This document shows, one piece after another, positions 29,089 to 37,872 of a stretch of 64,000 nucleotides of DNA. This stretch comes from Candidatus Caenarcanales bacterium (lineage in GTDB: Bacteria; Cyanobacteriota; Vampirovibrionia; 2-02-FULL-35-15): positions 49,709 through 113,708 of the forward strand of contig JAGVKQ010000030.1 of assembly GCA_020050435.1 (NCBI GenBank). The letters run 5' to 3'. The notes beneath the pieces are model-generated. The model did not search any database. It was not told the origin of the DNA and saw only the letters and a list, made by a program, of their open reading frames with translations. The position numbers and the translations under genes are program-made. How positions within the stretch are numbered: position 1 is the first letter of the stretch; each line of letters opens with the position of its first letter.

Positions 29089-30069
29089 TTAAACTTCAGC
29101 TCTTTTAGCTGCTCGCTCCATAATCTGTTCTGCAATTTTTCCTTGTATACAATCTAGAGCCGAATTCATTTCAGCATCTTTGTCGAGCTTGTAAGTAAAC
29201 CCTGGACAATATTCTTTAATTGCAGTTTTTTCACCTGGAATCGATGCTATCCAAGTATCTATTATTTTACGACTAAGGTTGAGAGCTGTTTCATAATCAA
29301 TTGTCTTTTGAGCAAGTATTAAATCATTACTTAAGTCATTAAAGTATATTCTAAATTTCCCATCTTCATCTAGGCAACCATTTAAACTATCAGCTCCAAA
29401 AGAAGTTGAAAAATTAGAATTAGTACAAAGAGTAACCATATCATCTATTGCCGGAGAAATAACGCCTAAAAAACTTCTTTCATTTAATTCCCCTGGTGGA
29501 TAGGGAGCGATTCTATGTGGTGAGGAATCTGGATTTTTAGCATCAAAGACAAGGTAAGGTAAATCCTCATATCTTGACATCACAATTGCAGGAAACTCAG
29601 TTTCTCCAACCGTAACAGGTATTATCTTTGCCAAATTATTTGTACATAATCCTAAGTCTCTAATTTTATTTGTTGTTTCGGGCTCATAAAGAACTAATTC
29701 CCACTTAAATATTGATAGATGTCCAGATAAAGTATTCTTGGCACCTGATTTAAAAGTGGATGGTAATCCTAATGCTAATCTATTTCCTTCCCACTCTATA
29801 TCAAAGACAGCTTTTGTGCCACCGAAACCTAAACATCTTATTACATGAGCTTGTTTTCCACCAATAAATACTGAACCCGCAATCTTATCAGGAATATCTT
29901 CAGCCCTTAAACCAGCTTGGCTCCCTATATGAACCAAGTTACCTAAACTACTGTTAGATAATGAATGTATAACCCTCTGCACAGCAGAAGAAGTTTCTAC
30001 ATTAGCTTTTGGTCTAATTTCAATTGCTGGGCGAATAAATAAATATGGCTTTGCACTAACTGAATTCAT
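29089..30069 (-). CDS. Protein kinase-like protein, 326 aa, possibly inactive
   Basis: The start at 30069 is preferred over the frame's first ATG at 30090 because GGAAGG lies 4 bases before it. The part after about residue 75 looks like a protein-kinase fold: a Gly-loop-like LGFGGTKAVFDIEW followed by LALGLP where a VAxK strand is expected, a hinge-like PAIVMSRYEDLPYLV, and a catalytic/DFG-like region LNGCLDEDGKFRIYFNDLS. The VAxK lysine and the HxD motif are not evident, so it may be a pseudokinase, or the resemblance may be coincidental. No membrane segment is seen. Confidence 0.6.
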   Translation of the reverse strand: MNSVSAKPYLFIRPAIEIRPKANVETSSAVQRVIHSLSNSSLGNLVHIGSQAGLRAEDIPDKIAGSVFIGGKQAHVIRCLGFGGTKAVFDIEWEGNRLALGLPSTFKSGAKNTLSGHLSIFKWELVLYEPETTNKIRDLGLCTNNLAKIIPVTVGETEFPAIVMSRYEDLPYLVFDAKNPDSSPHRIAPYPPGELNERSFLGVISPAIDDMVTLCTNSNFSTSFGADSLNGCLDEDGKFRIYFNDLSNDLILAQKTIDYETALNLSRKIIDTWIASIPGEKTAIKEYCPGFTYKLDKDAEMNSALDCIQGKIAEQIMERAAKRAEV

Positions 30070-30341
30070 ACAACCTTCCGAAGGAAACACAATCTATTAA
30101 TTATCAACTAATTCATATTTCTTCATATATTACAAAGTATGCTTATTAAATTAATTGATCAAAATATATTTAAAAGCTTAATCCATCCTTAACTTATCAA
30201 AGGTTAAGAAACATTTTTTCGTCAAGCTATCAAATTTTTCCCCTTAACCTCTTTTTATATATCGAACAGTCTCAAAGAACTGATCGAAGACCATATGAAT
30301 ATAAAAACATATGAACTTAAAAATATATAGGGAGATAGATC

Positions 30342-31274
30342 ATGTTAAAAACAAATATTTTAGAAGTTGATGAAGCGGCTATTAAAGAGACTGATATTGA
30401 GGTTTTTGAAGATATTGAAGAAGAAAAAAATACTGAAGCCCCACTTACTGATGACCTTGTAAGGGTCTATTTAAGAGAGATTGGCAAGATGCACGTCCTT
30501 GATATAAGTACAGAAGTAGATTTAGCAAGAAGAGTTCAAAAAGGCGACATTAAAGCAAAGCAAACCCTTGTAAGGCACAATCTTAGGCTTGTTGTCTCAA
30601 TAGCAAAAAAATATTTAAACAGAGGAATGTCTTTCCTAGACTTAATCCAAGAAGGAAACCTCGGACTTATGAAAGCAGTTGATAAGTTTGATCCAGAACG
30701 TGGATTTAAGTTTTCTACTTATGCTACATGGTGGGTCAGACAAGGAATCACTAGATCCCTTTCAGATAAATCCAGAACTATTAGACTTCCAGTACATATG
30801 GTAGAGCTTATTAGTAAAGTAAAAAAAGCAGCCAGAAAAATTGGTGACACGCTTGGACATAATCCAACCAATGAAGAAATTGCAAAAGAGTTAAATCTTC
30901 CAGCGGAAAGAGTGAAAGAAATTACTCAGATAATGGAGCTTCCTGTCTCACTTAACTCAAAAGTTAATTCTGATGATGAAGGTGACTTAGAAGAATTTAT
31001 TACTGATGATGAAAAATGTACACCTGAATACAAAGCAAATGGCATGCTACTTGGAATGAATATAAATAAAGCACTTAAATGCTTAACATTAAAAGAAGCA
31101 GCTGTAATTAAGTTTAGATTCGGATTGGACTGCGGAAAAGAAAGAACTCTTGAAGAAGTAGGAAAAATTCTTGGTGTGACTAGAGAAAGAGTCAGACAGT
31201 TAGAGTTTCGTGCACTTAAAAAGCTTAGACTTCCTGGTGCATGTGACAATCTTAAAGACTATTTCGCGGCGTAA
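30342..31274 (+). CDS. RNA polymerase sigma factor, sigma-70 group 1/2
   Basis: Region 1.2 reads [17 protein letters not shown]; region 2 reads [20 protein letters not shown], with [18 protein letters not shown] for -10 recognition; region 3 begins [10 protein letters not shown]; region 4 ends [20 protein letters not shown]. At 310 residues it has no region 1.1, and most of its 45-residue head is acidic. It could be the primary sigma factor or a close group 2 paralogue. The ribosome site AGGGAGA is strong, and a textbook terminator follows. GGTTAAG and CTTAACC flank the region near 30206-30247, upstream of the gene, as a possible operator. Confidence 0.93.
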   Translation: MLKTNILEVDEAAIKETDIEVFEDIEEEKNTEAPLTDDLVRVYLREIGKMHVLDISTEVDLARRVQKGDIKAKQTLVRHNLRLVVSIAKKYLNRGMSFLDLIQEGNLGLMKAVDKFDPERGFKFSTYATWWVRQGITRSLSDKSRTIRLPVHMVELISKVKKAARKIGDTLGHNPTNEEIAKELNLPAERVKEITQIMELPVSLNSKVNSDDEGDLEEFITDDEKCTPEYKANGMLLGMNINKALKCLTLKEAAVIKFRFGLDCGKERTLEEVGKILGVTRERVRQLEFRALKKLRLPGACDNLKDYFAA

Positions 31275-31297
31275 CACTTTATAACATTCAAACAATT

Positions 31298-31328
31298 AAA
31301 GACTTAGGGAAACCTAGGTCTTTTTTTT
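31298..31328 (+). terminator. Rho-independent terminator of the sigma factor gene
   Basis: AAAGACTTAGG, a GAAA loop and CCTAGGTCTTT form a near-perfect stem running into a row of eight or more T. Confidence 0.92.
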
Positions 31329-31353
31329 GTCCAACCTCATCATCACCATTTCA

Positions 31354-31406
31354 CTTCTCACCCCCTTGTCAGACAAGGCTACCTCCTCACCTTTCAGGGG
31401 GAGAAG
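31354..31406. repeat. Inverted repeat in the intergenic region after the sigma factor gene
   Basis: CTTCTCACCCCCTTG pairs with CTTTCAGGGGGAGAAG across about 25 bases; the outer arm is interrupted by one base. It is G+C-rich compared with its surroundings and has no T-run. It resembles the small dispersed hairpins elsewhere in the window. Confidence 0.5.
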
Positions 31407-31537
31407 TTAATAATTTCTGGGTAGGCTCTCTATTTTATTAAACGATTATTAGATGGTTGTAGGGACAGCTATTAGGCTATTCACGCTTATTTCCGCACAT
31501 CCTTAGTATGGGCTTAAAAGCCTTTGAAATAAGCAAA

Positions 31538-32281
31538 ATGAATATAAATAAAAAAATATTTCTATTATCCATAATATCTCTATTCCTTATATTTAGTGGG
31601 TTTAGCGCATCTTATGCTCAGGATGAAGATGCAGCAGAAATACAAGAGGATGATCAGCAAACTGATGATTACGATACACCTGCATATAGAGTGCTAGGTA
31701 GAAACTTGACAGAGACAGAAAGCAAACTATATCAAGATCAAAGTGAAGAAGCAATTAAAAATTATGTTTTATACAAAGAGCAAAGGCTTGTAATCGTTAG
31801 AGCTTTAGGCGCAGTCGGTGAAATCAATGCAATAGATAAAGTCTTAGAAAGAGTACCAAATACAGGAGATAAAACATTTACTGAGCTTGTAGAATTCTTC
31901 ACTTCATTGAAAGAAAAATATGGAAGAGTTTCCACTGGTGTAGATAAGGTTTATATATCAAACATAAAAGATGATGATGTAGCTTTTAGAGCAGCTGCTC
32001 ATGAAGCCTATGCAAATGTTTTCTGTAATGATTTAAGTGCTGAATCTGAAGCTAAAATTTTAAAGTATTTTAAAGATGAAAATGCTCTTACTTACTCTAA
32101 GATGGTAGTAAAGCTTCAATCCACCATGACAGATGATATAAAAAAAGCAATTTTATTTAGAATCCTTAAAGAAATAAAAAGAGGCGATCTTAAAACAAAT
32201 CAAAACTTTGTAAAGAAAATAGTAGGACAAAGTTTTACCTGCGACAACTTAAGAAGACTATTAAAAGAAGTAGGGAAGTAG
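31538..32281 (+). CDS. Secreted helical-repeat protein, 247 aa
   Basis: The start at 31538 is chosen because it puts a good signal peptide at the N-terminus: MNINKK, a hydrophobic core of about 16 residues (FLLSIISLFLIFSGFS), and cleavage after ASYA before QDED. The frame also has an ATG ten codons upstream. The mature part begins with an acidic stretch and continues as regularly spaced helices (EQRLVIVRALGAVGEINAID, FRAAAHEAYANVF, KKAILFRILKEI) like HEAT-type repeats. No catalytic motif is visible. It is probably an exported or lipid-free periplasmic protein of binding or scaffold type. Confidence 0.7.
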   Translation: MNINKKIFLLSIISLFLIFSGFSASYAQDEDAAEIQEDDQQTDDYDTPAYRVLGRNLTETESKLYQDQSEEAIKNYVLYKEQRLVIVRALGAVGEINAIDKVLERVPNTGDKTFTELVEFFTSLKEKYGRVSTGVDKVYISNIKDDDVAFRAAAHEAYANVFCNDLSAESEAKILKYFKDENALTYSKMVVKLQSTMTDDIKKAILFRILKEIKRGDLKTNQNFVKKIVGQSFTCDNLRRLLKEVGK

Positions 32282-32291
32282 GGTAGATAGG

Positions 32292-35261
32292 CTAATCAAC
32301 TATTTTTAAAGTTAAAGATCCTTCACGGACCTGACAATAATCATTACCAGGGAAAAGAAAATAATTCCCAACTACAAATGGCGAGTGATCTACATTTAAA
32401 ACTTCACCATTAATTTGAATTTTCTTCTCATCACAAGAACGGTGCATTTGATGGAGTATATTTAAATCAAAATTCACACCTGCTGGAAATTCTAAAGTAT
32501 GTCCTGCTTCTAGATTTCTAGATAAATCTCCTGGATCATCCCCAGGTTGTACTATTATGCTTTTAGGTTCACCTACAAAAGCTTTAGTTTCATTTTTTAA
32601 AAGCTGTAATTTAAATGGTTGTTCAGCCAAGGATTTATATTCAGTAAATCCTGTTTTATCTAATTTAATTTCAATCCCACGAGGATAAACATTTTCAATA
32701 ATTCCATCATCTCCATTAAATAATACTTTTCCTTGCATAAGAACTTGATCAAGATTTGGATCAGTAAAGAATTCGACTCCTGCAAAATCAACAACTTTCC
32801 CAGCTTCAAGCGCTTCTCTAATCTCAACATCTGAGCGACCTCTAGCAAGAAAATCACTATTAGTAATTACATCAGTACCTTTAGGAGGAATTTGTAATCG
32901 CTCTATATCTTCATAAAAAGCAATACCGCTCTCCAGGACAATTCCATCAAAATCAAAAAAACTAACAATTTCCTCATTTCCATTAATCAATGCTTTTTGT
33001 TCAAAAGATGCACTTAATCTATCTTTTAAATCAATCCCAATTCCATGACGGTCATCTAATCTATCAAAATTAATAAAACTAATTGCTTTTCCTGCTTTAA
33101 GTGCCCCTACGATTTCATCATCTGAATGTCCTCTAGCAAGGAAAACATCCCTAGTGGTTACATTTGTTCTAGGTGCTAAATCATCATCAGATCTACCCAG
33201 AATTTGTAATCTATGAACATCCTCTAAATCTACGCACTCAGAACCACCAAGAGTATAACTAATACAAATACCATAAAGTCTAAAACTAGTAATAATTCCT
33301 TCTTGTCCGTTCATTAAGACTTTTGCATCAGTAAAATTTTGTTGTAATTCAGCCAGTAGCTCATCACTAAATCCATCATCTGCTATAGATTGAAAGCCCA
33401 CTGTTTGTCCAGCATTCAACCAATCAATCACTTCACCATCATTACCACCCGTAGCAGTAAAAATGTCTCCATTTCTTCCTCTACTAGAAGAGACTCTTCC
33501 TCTCATATCAGAAGGCCATCTATTTCTTGCAGCTCTATCTTCTGAGCTCGGAGAACTATGACTAATACCTATAGGAGCTTTAGAAATACCCAGTGCTATT
33601 TTTAAATCAGATTCATTTGGCATGGGCTCATTATGTAATCTTCTAACCGTATCGATGTCATCAATAAGTTTAGCTTCATCTAAAACAGATCCTTGATTTA
33701 GATCTAATGGAATAGCTACAGTAGCTGAGCCAGTATGAGTCTGAATAGCTCTACCTTCTTTAGTCAGTATAACCACTGATGCTCTTTCATTTCTTCTATC
33801 ACTAGTAGTCCAGTATGTAACGGGTCTGCCGATCTGTGGCTTTTTGCCTTTTTGCAAAAATAAATATGTTTTATCAGAGTCTAGCTTTTGAACCACTTGT
33901 TCTAGAATATAGTTTTGTGTTCTGAAGTCATTTTCATCTACTTTAGTATTACTAAGCAAAACAGGTTTATTTACTTTAGATATAGGTAGTGGATCTTCTA
34001 AAGGTGAGACTTCTAATATAAATACTTTTCCAGGAAATCCTGGGTCTAATACACAGCCATTAAAATCATATATACCACTACCTGATTCATAAAGTTCTCC
34101 ACTATGAACTACACCAGAAGCCGTCTTACCAGATCGGTCCTGATATACATTTCCAAAATCAGTAATTAAAGTATATGATCTCCCTCTAGTAAGATCAGGA
34201 CTAATGCCATGTCCAGACCTGCCCATAAAATGTGCTACTGGCTCAGGTATACCTCGTGCAGAAGTTGTAATCCACTGAGGGGAGTCATTAAAACCCCTTA
34301 CTCCATAAGCAGCCAGAGTTCTTGCCGCAGAATAGACATCATCATCTGGATAGCGAGGAAATCCAATACTTGCTCTAGGGAAAACAGCATGAGGTAAGGT
34401 TTTTGGTTCTCCTAAAAAAGCATAGTGCCTTTCCTGAAGATGTACTGGAAGTCTGGTTCTTCTTCCACCTAAAAATATAAGGGTTTCATCTTCTCTACGA
34501 TCAAATTCTACTTTTTTAAATTTTACTTCTTTAGTTTTTCCATCATCTCTAGTGTTTTGTGAATTTAAAAGAATCACATTATAGATTCGTCCCGGTTCTA
34601 ACTCTCCAGAAACAGGCTTCCCATTTACATACTCAGCAGAAATTAAAGAAGGATCATATTCAAAATCTCTTATAATTTTATCCCTATCACTACGAGAGAG
34701 TTGAAGCTTAGAAGAAGCAGAACTAGATGAAGAACTTCCAAAAGGTACAGGAGTACGAGTAGGTGGGACTAAAGCAGTACTAAACTTTAGTGGAGTACTT
34801 AAACCTGAAGGTGAAGTAAATGTAGGAACTACTGGTGCTATTTCTGGAACAGAAGTATTTTCATCTATATCTAATCGAATTCCTAACATCCCCTTTGTCT
34901 GCAATGCATTAAAATCAGGAACTTTTAAATCATTTAGCACTTTAAGTGCAGCTTTAAGTTCATTTACATCATGTCCAAATCTTCTTGCTTTTTCTACATT
35001 AGCCTGTTCAATTATCCAAGCTTTAAGTGTTTTAGAATTTCCATCAGTAGCTTTAGTTAAATTTCTTATAGCATCAATTGCTCTTAGCACTGCGAGATCT
35101 ATAATCAAATGTCTTTTACTACCCGCTTCAAATGTTTCATTAGGATTTAGCAATAACCCTAGCTCTTTATCAAAAGCAGTTAATAATTTCCCTGCAGGTG
35201 TTCCAGGGAATAATTGATTTGCTCCAGATGGTTGTCCTACTATTTTTAATGCTAAAGCCAT
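32292..35261 (-). CDS. Large hypothetical protein, 989 aa, with four C-terminal repeat modules
   Basis: Residues 1-145 are helical, followed by a Pro/Ser/Thr-rich linker near 145-200. Residues 200-590 are beta-rich with no recognised motif. From about residue 597 four related units of 90-105 residues follow (near 597, 705, 800 and 898). Each has a helix such as DVFLARGHSDDEIVGALKAG or DFLARGRSDVEIREALEAG, a strand like KVVDFAGVEF, and a later strand pair around a phrase like KVLMNGQEGIITSF or KVLFNGDDGIIENV. There is no signal peptide or membrane helix. The gene is convergent with the secreted protein gene (10 bases apart). The function is unknown. Confidence 0.75.
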   Translation of the reverse strand: MALALKIVGQPSGANQLFPGTPAGKLLTAFDKELGLLLNPNETFEAGSKRHLIIDLAVLRAIDAIRNLTKATDGNSKTLKAWIIEQANVEKARRFGHDVNELKAALKVLNDLKVPDFNALQTKGMLGIRLDIDENTSVPEIAPVVPTFTSPSGLSTPLKFSTALVPPTRTPVPFGSSSSSSASSKLQLSRSDRDKIIRDFEYDPSLISAEYVNGKPVSGELEPGRIYNVILLNSQNTRDDGKTKEVKFKKVEFDRREDETLIFLGGRRTRLPVHLQERHYAFLGEPKTLPHAVFPRASIGFPRYPDDDVYSAARTLAAYGVRGFNDSPQWITTSARGIPEPVAHFMGRSGHGISPDLTRGRSYTLITDFGNVYQDRSGKTASGVVHSGELYESGSGIYDFNGCVLDPGFPGKVFILEVSPLEDPLPISKVNKPVLLSNTKVDENDFRTQNYILEQVVQKLDSDKTYLFLQKGKKPQIGRPVTYWTTSDRRNERASVVILTKEGRAIQTHTGSATVAIPLDLNQGSVLDEAKLIDDIDTVRRLHNEPMPNESDLKIALGISKAPIGISHSSPSSEDRAARNRWPSDMRGRVSSSRGRNGDIFTATGGNDGEVIDWLNAGQTVGFQSIADDGFSDELLAELQQNFTDAKVLMNGQEGIITSFRLYGICISYTLGGSECVDLEDVHRLQILGRSDDDLAPRTNVTTRDVFLARGHSDDEIVGALKAGKAISFINFDRLDDRHGIGIDLKDRLSASFEQKALINGNEEIVSFFDFDGIVLESGIAFYEDIERLQIPPKGTDVITNSDFLARGRSDVEIREALEAGKVVDFAGVEFFTDPNLDQVLMQGKVLFNGDDGIIENVYPRGIEIKLDKTGFTEYKSLAEQPFKLQLLKNETKAFVGEPKSIIVQPGDDPGDLSRNLEAGHTLEFPAGVNFDLNILHQMHRSCDEKKIQINGEVLNVDHSPFVVGNYFLFPGNDYCQVREGSLTLKIVD

Positions 35262-35415
35262 TGCACTATTTATAGCCTATGAGTTAAAAAGAGAAAATAT
35301 ATTACATGATTAAATCTATTTAAGATTAGCCACGATTTATCTATGCTAGGGGTGATTTATTACCCCACCTTAATCTCCATCCGATACTATAAATAACATA
35401 TCCAAGTTATCTCAC

Positions 35416-35445
35416 AAACCCCGCCCTGATGAAGCGGGGTTTTTC
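35416..35445 (+). terminator. Strong hairpin with T-run on the plus strand
   Basis: AAACCCCGC and GCGGGGTTT enclose a 9-base loop and are followed by TTTCTTTT. The T-run is on the plus strand, although both flanking genes run on the minus strand, so it would stop antisense transcription unless it also works in reverse. Confidence 0.65.
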
Positions 35446-35478
35446 TTTTGTGGCAACCAACTTTCCAGGATTTACCCA

Positions 35479-35506
35479 GTAGGTGCAATTCATGAATTGC
35501 ACCTAC
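35479..35506. repeat. Perfect 28-bp palindrome
   Basis: GTAGGTGCAATTCA is followed directly by its exact reverse complement, with no loop. The GTAG...CTAC ends match those of the other palindromes in the window. Confidence 0.8.
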
Positions 35507-35618
35507 AATCGCCCAATTTAAATAAACTGGATTCATAAAATAAATCACAAGCTTAATCTCTACAAAAACAAGGCAATAAAATCGGTCACATTGTAAATGT
35601 TATAAGTGGAAAGCCTCT

Positions 35619-36419
35619 TTAAACAATAACTGGTAAAAGTTGTTTAGGATTTGATTGATCAGTTAAAAGCTGATCACTAAAAGCTTCTTTAGCTGCTTCA
35701 TATCCCTTTTGAAAGAGTTCAATATGATCATGTGATTTAACAGCAAAAATATCAAGCTGAGCGATGGAGCTGACATCAGGATTAATACAAAGGACCTTTC
35801 TTTCTGTATTTTCTGATTTTTGATTATGATGTAAAAAGTCTATAGCTTTTTGTTCAAACTTATGTACCAAATCATCAAATGGATATCTAATTTTTGTTTT
35901 TTGTTTACACTTTAATTGAACAGATATAGTAGTACCCTTATCCCAAATATCATCAGGACAAAAGCTTCCAAATATACCATCTATATGAAGTCCATTTGAA
36001 TACATAACAGGCTTAAATAAGCCAGGAATACATGTAGTAGCCGTTAAAACCTTTGACAAGTTAAAACGTGCACCATTCCATATCTTTTTTTTCATTTTAA
36101 GAATATTAAATGTGGCTATCCATAAATTTTCTTTAGGTTTACAATATGCAGCTATGGTCTTTCCAAAAGTACTGTGATCAAACATTCCACCTAAAGCAAA
36201 AGAAGGTTTTGTAAAATATTTAGCATAGCCAAACTGTAAAGTAAGATTCATTAAATCTCTAGCTGGCAAATTATTCGCTCCCCAAGTAGCAACAATAGCT
36301 CCTCCTGAAGTACCAGAATAGTTTGCTATAGGGATATTATTATCCTGAAAATAAGCTAAGACTCCCACATGTGCTGCGAATCTTACTCCTGAACTTGAAA
36401 ATGCTATGTTATATTTCAT
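35619..36419 (-). CDS. Patatin-like phospholipase
   Basis: Patatins are Ser-Asp lipid acyl hydrolases. The oxyanion-type start is IAFSSSGVRFAAHVGVLAY (in place of the usual GGGxR), the nucleophile elbow is GTSGG near residue 38, and the Asp of the dyad is in HIDGIFGS (the DG motif). At 266 residues it is a minimal single-domain form without a signal peptide. The oxyanion loop has Ser residues in place of Gly, which is unusual but found in some members. It stands alone, upstream of nothing obvious in lipid metabolism; cdsA lies 5 kb away. Confidence 0.85.
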   Translation of the reverse strand: MKYNIAFSSSGVRFAAHVGVLAYFQDNNIPIANYSGTSGGAIVATWGANNLPARDLMNLTLQFGYAKYFTKPSFALGGMFDHSTFGKTIAAYCKPKENLWIATFNILKMKKKIWNGARFNLSKVLTATTCIPGLFKPVMYSNGLHIDGIFGSFCPDDIWDKGTTISVQLKCKQKTKIRYPFDDLVHKFEQKAIDFLHHNQKSENTERKVLCINPDVSSIAQLDIFAVKSHDHIELFQKGYEAAKEAFSDQLLTDQSNPKQLLPVIV

Positions 36420-36591
36420 ATGTGTCTTTTGGTTAAGTTAGTTATTAGATCAGCTACAAATTGGTTTCAAAGAAGTCATTTTAATTGAAGTTCTTCAAAC
36501 CGTACAAAGATTCTAACTTTGATGTTATGTTAATTTACTTAGTTCCAATGGTTTCACATTTGTTGTTTTAAAGAAAGTATTAATAAAGATA

Positions 36592-37863
36592 ATGTCCTAC
36601 ACCCCACACAGATATTCTACCCAAAAGAGGTTACAAGAGCATAAAGAAAGCAGGAAAAAAGCAGCTTCTTTGCCATTATTTAGACTATTTTTAATTATTC
36701 TTACTTTTTTCTTAATAATTTTTTCATTGAATATTTACAATCCATCATTAGTACCTGGTCAATTAAGAGTAATTAGTTTAAATAAAAAGAAAAATATTTT
36801 AGTTCTTGGTTGCGATGAAATTTTATCTAAAACAGAAGAACATGGTCAAAAAATTTGGAAAGGCAGATCTGACACTATCGCTATAGTAGGATGTGATGCA
36901 GAAAAAAACACTTTAAATATTTTAAACATTCCAAGAGATACTAAAATTAGAGTTCCTCATTTTGGTTTGCAAAAAATGAATTTTTTAAACTCAATTGCTG
37001 GACCAATTTTCACAAAACGCGCTCTGGAGAAAATGCTAAAAATAAAAATTGATTCTTATGTAATTGTGAATGTAAAAGGCTTGAATGAGATTATCGATGA
37101 AGTTGGTGGCATTACAATTGATGTCCCCCAAAGAATGCAATACAAAGATTATTCCGGGATGTTATTTATTGATTTAGTGCCTGGGAAACAAGTATTAAAT
37201 GGTGATCAAGCGCTAGGATTCGTAAGGTTTAGACATGATGCACTGGGTGACATAGGAAGGATTCAAAGACAACAAGCATTTATTAGAGCAGCGATAAATA
37301 AGCTTTGGGATCCAGTGACTTTTACTAAACTTCCTCAGCTTGGTTCAATGTATGAAAAAACGATTTTAACTAATATGAAAACAAAAGAACTGATCAAAGT
37401 CGCAAACTTTGCACGAAACGTGCCCAAGAAAAATCAAAGTATTGTAATGCTTCCAGGAGAATTTGGAAGTGAGGATGGTGTTAGTTACTGGGTAGCCGAC
37501 CAAGAACAAACAAGAAGTATTGTTAGAAGATTATTTTATGGTGAAAAAATAATTGAAAATGATGAGCCTATTAAAATTGCAATTTTAAATGCTTCTAAAA
37601 AAGATAATTTACTTGCAACAAAGCTTTCGCATAGGTTAAGACAATACGACCATTCTATTATGTACACACAAGATCACAAGTCATACTTAAAGACTACAAA
37701 GATATATGCGCAAAATGGCAATTATGAAACCGCTTTAAAAGTAAAGAAAAATCTTAGGAATATTGGAGAAATTATAGTAGGGAATTTTGGTCCACCAGAC
37801 ACAGATGTTACTATCTTAGCTGGAGACGATTTAGTAGATTTTATAAATAAAGAAGGCAATTAA
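36592..37863 (+). CDS. LytR-CpsA-Psr (LCP) family cell-wall glycopolymer transferase
   Basis: LCP enzymes attach lipid-linked glycopolymers to the cell wall. One membrane helix lies at about residues 31-48 after a basic cytoplasmic start. The LCP domain contains the conserved Arg and Asp clusters: GRSDTIAIVG, LNIPRDTKIRVP, VGGITIDVP, GLVPG-like DLVPGKQVLNGDQALGFVRFRH and GDIGRIQRQQAF. The C-terminal 90 residues (IKIAILNASKKDNLLATKL onward) match the LytR_C domain. The next gene, a GT2 glycosyltransferase, starts 9 bases after it, so the pair probably acts on the same surface polysaccharide. Confidence 0.92.
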   Translation: MSYTPHRYSTQKRLQEHKESRKKAASLPLFRLFLIILTFFLIIFSLNIYNPSLVPGQLRVISLNKKKNILVLGCDEILSKTEEHGQKIWKGRSDTIAIVGCDAEKNTLNILNIPRDTKIRVPHFGLQKMNFLNSIAGPIFTKRALEKMLKIKIDSYVIVNVKGLNEIIDEVGGITIDVPQRMQYKDYSGMLFIDLVPGKQVLNGDQALGFVRFRHDALGDIGRIQRQQAFIRAAINKLWDPVTFTKLPQLGSMYEKTILTNMKTKELIKVANFARNVPKKNQSIVMLPGEFGSEDGVSYWVADQEQTRSIVRRLFYGEKIIENDEPIKIAILNASKKDNLLATKLSHRLRQYDHSIMYTQDHKSYLKTTKIYAQNGNYETALKVKKNLRNIGEIIVGNFGPPDTDVTILAGDDLVDFINKEGN

Positions 37864-37872
37864 TCAATTATT

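Larger units (their letters stand above)
35262..35618. other. Intergenic region with a terminator-like hairpin and a perfect palindrome
   Basis: No gene is seen. The region holds a strong hairpin at 35416-35445 and a 28-base palindrome at 35479-35506. The remainder is AT-rich and contains nothing I recognise. Confidence 0.6.

Noticed and set aside
30069..30090. Earlier ATG for the kinase-like gene
   Set aside because: The codons before 30069 contain the GGAAGG ribosome site of the downstream start, and nothing supports the earlier ATG.
35416..35445. Terminator of the patatin or the 989-residue gene
   Set aside because: Its T-run is on the opposite strand to both genes, so it is reported only as a plus-strand hairpin.
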